NCBI GenBank assembly: GCA_934512105.1
Contig: CAKSWQ010000012.1
Location: 1-53,516, forward strand
Length of the DNA stretch: 53,516 nt
Origin: an uncultured Faecalibacterium sp.
Lineage (GTDB): Bacteria; Bacillota; Clostridia; Oscillospirales; Ruminococcaceae
Direction: 5' to 3'
The position numbers and the translations under genes were made by a program. The number at the start of each line of letters is the position of its first letter. Position 1 is the stretch's first letter. Shown piece after piece: positions 50,198 through 53,516 of the stretch. The notes under the pieces were generated by a model. It did no database searches, had not been told where the DNA came from, and saw nothing but the letters and a program-made list of their open reading frames with translations.

Positions 50198-51148
50198 TTA
50201 CTTCAAAGTGCCGTCCAGCACCTGCTGGTAATACCACGGCTTCGGAGCGTGGAAGGTCTTGCCGCTGAGGAAGGCAAAGTCCGGCTGGGTGAAGCGGGGC
50301 ATGGTCAGCTCCCATGCGCACAGCGCCTGATACTTCAGCTTCAGTTCCCGGTTGGCGCTGTTGTTGCCGTACTTGCTGTCGCCAAGGATGGGGCAGCCGA
50401 TGCTGGCCATGTGGGCGCGGATCTGGTGGGTGCGGCCGGTGATCAGCTGCACCTTCAGCAGGGCCAGACGACCGGAGACGGCGATGGTCTCGTACCGGGT
50501 CTCCACCTCTTTTGCGCCGGGCTGCTTGTCCTCCACGATCTTCACAATGCCGCGGTCGGCGTCCTTCAGCAGGTAGCCGCCCAAGGTGGCATCCGGCGGC
50601 ACGGGACGGCCAAAGGTGACGCAGAGGTAGGTCTTTTGCACCTCGCGGTTTTTGATGGCAGAAAGGAACAGCTCCTCGGCCTCCGGGGTCTTGGCAATGA
50701 TCACAAGGCCGCTGGTGCCGGTGTCCAGCCGGTGGCACAAAGCGGGGGTGTACAGGTCGTTCTCCTTGTACTCGCCCTGCTTGTTCAGGTACAGCAGCGC
50801 GCGGTTCAGCAGAGTGTCGTCCTCCGGGCCGTCCACCGCAACGCCGGCGGGCTTGTTCACGATCAAGATCTGCGGGCAGTCGTACACCACCTGCGCCGGG
50901 GTGCGGGCGTTCTTCCATGCGGGGCCTTCTACCCGGCGGTCTGCGTCCAGCACGTCATCCAGAATGAACAGCTTGATCTCATCGCCCGCCATCACGCGGG
51001 TGGAAAGCGGCTGCTTTTTGCCGTTCAGCTTGATCTTGTTCTCCCGCAGAGCCTTGTTCAGGCGGCCGGGGGTCAGGGCGGGGTACTGCTGGGTCAGATA
51101 ATTGTCCAGCCGGGTGGGGGCAAGACATTTTACTTTTAAAATTTTCAC
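50198..51148 (-). CDS. RluA family pseudouridine synthase
   Basis: 316 residues. An N-terminal S4 RNA-binding domain (about 10-75, 'TRLDNYLTQQYPALTPGRLNKALRENKIKLNG') is followed by the catalytic domain with HRLDTGTSGLVII, in which Asp is the catalytic residue. Targets in 23S rRNA or tRNA are not determined. The start is GTG at 51148, behind GAGAGGAA; no in-frame ATG is available. Monocistronic. Confidence 0.93.
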   Translation of the reverse strand: MKILKVKCLAPTRLDNYLTQQYPALTPGRLNKALRENKIKLNGKKQPLSTRVMAGDEIKLFILDDVLDADRRVEGPAWKNARTPAQVVYDCPQILIVNKPAGVAVDGPEDDTLLNRALLYLNKQGEYKENDLYTPALCHRLDTGTSGLVIIAKTPEAEELFLSAIKNREVQKTYLCVTFGRPVPPDATLGGYLLKDADRGIVKIVEDKQPGAKEVETRYETIAVSGRLALLKVQLITGRTHQIRAHMASIGCPILGDSKYGNNSANRELKLKYQALCAWELTMPRFTQPDFAFLSGKTFHAPKPWYYQQVLDGTLK

Positions 51149-51252
51149 GGGAAATTCCTCTCTATCTTAAAATCAGTCGCAATAGAATGGGTTCTTGATT
51201 CGTTTTTATTGTAGCGGAAGAAATCTACCGCGTCAAGAAAGAAGGTATTTTT

Positions 51253-51969
51253 ATGAACCTGAAATATAAGATTCTGGCTGTTCTGGCTGCGGGCATCGCA
51301 TTGACGGCCTGCGGCGGTTCCGGTGCCCCTGCCAGCACCCCCGCATCCAGTGCGGTGCCTGCCTCGTCCCATGTGGCAGAAGAAGGCGTTACAGAGCCGA
51401 TCGATCTGCTGACCGGGACACTGGACGATCTGGACGACCCGGATACGGTAACGTTTATCCCGGCATCCATCGTTTCTGGCGTACAGGACGGCAAATTGAC
51501 TGCAAAGGTGTTCAGCTACGACCGTTATAAAAAGGAAGATATTGAAAACCTTGCCGTTGGCGACAAGATCACCTTCCACGAGGAGGGTGCGGCATGGAAT
51601 CAGGTCGTGAACGCTGAGGTGACAAGCGTTGAACGGAATGACCAGTACCATCTTGTAAGCATCAACGGCGGTATGGAGCAGCCCGGCGGGCTGGACTTGA
51701 AGCTGGAGGATGACGACACCTACCGGACGATGACCTTTGACGATTACCCGCTCTATTACGAGATGGGAGAAAAGACGATGCCGCTGGCAGAGGATGTAGT
51801 GCTGAAGGACAGTTCTGCCGACCCGCAGGCCGAAGCCGTGGAGACCACGGGCGCGGATGCAGTGGCAGCAGCGATCAATGCAGACCCCGACAACTGGACC
51901 ACCTATAATACCACGCTGGTGGTGCAGGGCGGCAAGGTGCTGGAGGTGCGCCGCATCTGGGTGCCGTAA
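51253..51969 (+). CDS. Lipoprotein, unknown
   Basis: 238 residues with a signal peptide and lipobox ending LTAC (Cys20), then GGSGAPASTPASSAVPASS, a linker of the type seen in the other lipoproteins of this window. The C-terminal domain has beta-rich segments ('LAVGDKITFHEEGAAWNQVVNAEVTSVERND'), possibly an SH3-like or OB-like fold, with an Asp-rich region near residue 55. GAAGG precedes the ATG. It is followed by the alaS T-box promoter. No family recognised. Confidence 0.7.
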   Translation: MNLKYKILAVLAAGIALTACGGSGAPASTPASSAVPASSHVAEEGVTEPIDLLTGTLDDLDDPDTVTFIPASIVSGVQDGKLTAKVFSYDRYKKEDIENLAVGDKITFHEEGAAWNQVVNAEVTSVERNDQYHLVSINGGMEQPGGLDLKLEDDDTYRTMTFDDYPLYYEMGEKTMPLAEDVVLKDSSADPQAEAVETTGADAVAAAINADPDNWTTYNTTLVVQGGKVLEVRRIWVP

Positions 51970-51985
51970 ATTTTGCTCAAAACCG

Positions 51986-52013
51986 TTGACAAACGTTTTG
52001 CGTATGCTATAAT
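51986..52013 (+). promoter_or_regulatory. Promoter of the alaS leader
   Basis: TTGACA (51986-51991), a 16-nt spacer and TATAAT (52008-52013). Transcription would begin near 52020. Confidence 0.8.
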
Positions 52014-52019
52014 TTAGCT

Positions 52020-52312
52020 GTACGCAAAGGGGCACTGTGCCTGCTTTGCGGAATGTAAAATTATGACAGATGGCAATGATGGGGTCAGAAATGCACACAC
52101 CACCGTCCAGAGAGAGCGCCCGCGGCTGTAAGGCGCTCCGGTCGGGATCATTTCGCGCCACCCCGGAGCTTCCGGCGAATGTAAACCGGACGCTGCGCAG
52201 CGTTAATGCGCCGAAAGCGGCAGGGGACATGTGATCCTTTGCAATTTGGGTGGTACCACGGAGTTTGATGCACAAGCAGCCTTCGTCCCTTTTGGGATGA
52301 GGGCTGTTTTTT
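52020..52312 (+). promoter_or_regulatory. T-box leader, alanine specifier GCC
   Basis: The T-box core GGGTGGTACCACGG is at 52248-52261. The terminator CAGCCTTCGTCCC / GGGATGAGGGCTG with TTTTTT ends near 52312. Upstream is a CGCAAAG/CTTTGCG hairpin at the 5' end and stem I with CAGAGAGAGCGCC. The specifier is read as GCC at 52157-52159, from the shared frame with the Leu and Met T-boxes (GCC-A-CC-CCGGAGC). It sits 84 nt before alaS. Confidence 0.92.
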
Positions 52313-52395
52313 GTTTTTTTACCGTGCCGCCCCTCTGCCATAACAGCATAAAAACGGCGCCTGAGCGCCAAAGACGATTGAGGAGAGAAAGAGCT

Positions 52396-53516
52396 ATGCA
52401 ATGGACCGGTTTGAATGAACTGCGCGAAAAGTACCTGAGCTTCTTTGAAAGCAAGGGTCATCTGCGTCTGGACAGTTTCCCCCTGGTACCCAAGAACGAC
52501 CCCAGCCTGCTGCTGATCAACAGCGGCATGGCACCCATGAAGAAGTGGTTCCTGGCACAGGAGGAGCCGCCCCGCCACCGCGTGACCACCTGCCAGAAGT
52601 GCATCCGCACCCCGGATATCGAGCGCGTGGGCATCACTGCCCGCCACGGCACCTTCTTTGAGATGCTGGGCAACTTCTCCTTCCAGGATTACTTCAAGGA
52701 CGAGGTCATTCCTTGGGCTTGGGAGTTCCTGACCAGCGATGAGTGGATGGCTATCCCCAAGGACCGTCTGCACATCTCTGTGTACGAGGAGGACGACGAG
52801 GCCTACGATATCTGGACCAAGAAGGTCGGCATCGCCCCGGATCACATGGTGCGTCTGGGCAAGGAGGACAACTTCTGGGAGCACGGCTCCGGTCCGTGCG
52901 GCCCCTGCTCCGAGATCTACTTTGACCGCGGCCCCGAGTACGGCTGCGGCAAGCCGACCTGCGGCGTGGGCTGCGACTGCGACCGCTATATGGAGATCTG
53001 GAACCTCGTGTTCAGCCAGTTCGACGCCGACGGCAAGGGCCACTACGAGCGTCTGGCACGCCCCAACATTGATACCGGCATGGGCTTGGAGCGTCTGGCC
53101 TGCGTGATGCAGAACGTGGGCAACCTGTTCGAGGTGGATACCGTGCAGAGCGTGCTGCACCATGTGGAGCACATTGCAGGCAAGACCTACAAGCAGGACC
53201 CCAAGACCGATATCTCCATCCGCGTCATCACCGACCATATCCGCAGCTGCACTTTTATGGTGTCTGACGGCATCCTGCCCTCCAACGAGGGCCGCGGCTA
53301 TGTGCTGCGCCGTCTGCTGCGCCGCGCCGCCCGTCATGGCCGGATGCTGGGCATCGACCACCCCTTCCTGGTGGATCTGGTGGAGACCGTCATCCAGTCC
53401 AGCGAGTCCGCTTACCCCGAGCTGCGCGAGCATGACGCCTATATCAAGAAGGTCATCGGCACCGAGGAAGCAAACTTTGCCCGCACCATCGATGCCGGCA
53501 TGAACATCCTGAACAA
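52396..53516 (+). CDS. alaS: Alanyl-tRNA synthetase (3' end outside window)
   Basis: The first 373 codons are visible. The class II catalytic core includes '[12 protein letters not shown]', '[19 protein letters not shown]' and '[32 protein letters not shown]', all intact. A Cys cluster ([17 protein letters not shown]) sits between motifs 2 and 3, as in related clostridial AlaRS. ATG at 52396 is preceded by GAGGAGAG. It is controlled by the Ala T-box. The coding frame runs open to the last base. Confidence 0.95.
   Translation, partial: MQWTGLNELREKYLSFFESKGHLRLDSFPLVPKNDPSLLLINSGMAPMKKWFLAQEEPPRHRVTTCQKCIRTPDIERVGITARHGTFFEMLGNFSFQDYFKDEVIPWAWEFLTSDEWMAIPKDRLHISVYEEDDEAYDIWTKKVGIAPDHMVRLGKEDNFWEHGSGPCGPCSEIYFDRGPEYGCGKPTCGVGCDCDRYMEIWNLVFSQFDADGKGHYERLARPNIDTGMGLERLACVMQNVGNLFEVDTVQSVLHHVEHIAGKTYKQDPKTDISIRVITDHIRSCTFMVSDGILPSNEGRGYVLRRLLRRAARHGRMLGIDHPFLVDLVETVIQSSESAYPELREHDAYIKKVIGTEEANFARTIDAGMNILN

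Noticed and set aside
51145..53433. Minus-strand ORF of 762 codons
   Set aside because: Antisense to alaS and the lipoprotein gene, spanning a T-box; not a gene.

Overview
The window reads as a gene-dense, GC-rich chromosome segment of a Gram-positive, anaerobic Clostridia-class gut bacterium. It is most like Faecalibacterium or a close Ruminococcaceae relative; that assignment is inference. Support: three T-box leaders, AGGAGG-type ribosome sites, TTGACA/TATAAT promoters with 17-nt spacers, lipoproteins with a Ser/Ala-rich linker after the lipobox, a group-B-like [FeFe] hydrogenase, and several copies of a GC-rich intergenic palindromic repeat. I see no insertion sequence, phage module or CRISPR array.

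Layout. 1-1170 (-): end of a polar amino acid ABC importer. 1536-4905 (+): gpsA, a zinc-dependent phospholipase C-like gene and a UMF1-type MFS transporter. 5078-6736 (+): O-acetylhomoserine sulfhydrylase behind a long leader that holds a 42-codon Cys/Met-containing upstream ORF and an intrinsic terminator, which I interpret as an attenuator. 6914-7528 (-): secreted protein. 7723-8285: type I toxin-antitoxin-like locus 1 and a degenerate extra copy of its antisense RNA. 8305-10176 (-): ftsH. 10419-15678 (+): Leu T-box and leuA-leuC-leuD-leuB, with two intergenic repeats inside the unit. 15751-18218 (-): second amino acid ABC importer. 18430-18790: block of palindromic and tandem repeats. 18807-20664 (-): nitroreductase and a split ThrE-type exporter. 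20723-21168: toxin-antitoxin-like locus 2. 21216-26659 (+): Met T-box, metQ-metN-metI, a second O-acetylhomoserine sulfhydrylase and metA.

26829-29061 (-): degV, trmL and a pyridoxal kinase-like gene. 29226-29957: two small proteins. 30184-31737 (-): monomeric [FeFe] hydrogenase. 31983-33278 (-): mtaB. 33722-36978 (+): D,D-carboxypeptidase, pgi and a small P-loop protein. 37124-41344 (+): yceD, rpmF, a PDZ/radical-SAM protein, der and plsY. 41660-44963 (-): PsiE-like membrane protein, orphan PstS-like lipoprotein and a large lipoprotein. 45086-46471 (-): MATE exporter. 46752-47597 (+): ricin-type lectin domain fused to an Ala/Lys/Pro-rich tail. 47761-48648 (-): membrane-anchored protein. 48769-48860 (-): tRNA-Ser(GGA). 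49121-50140 (+): FMN oxidoreductase. 50198-51148 (-): RluA-type pseudouridine synthase. 51253-51969 (+): lipoprotein. 51986 to the end (+): Ala T-box and the 5' part of alaS.

The main theme is amino acid supply. Leucine synthesis, methionine uptake and synthesis, and alanyl-tRNA charging are each read by a tRNA-sensing T-box. A second sulfhydrylase gene has its own candidate leader-peptide attenuator. MetA carries Glu111, the residue linked to acetyl-CoA use, which fits two O-acetylhomoserine sulfhydrylases downstream. The most noteworthy items are the Cys/Met leader at 5078-5446, the paired type I toxin-antitoxin-like loci, and the ricin-domain/H1-like-tail protein.
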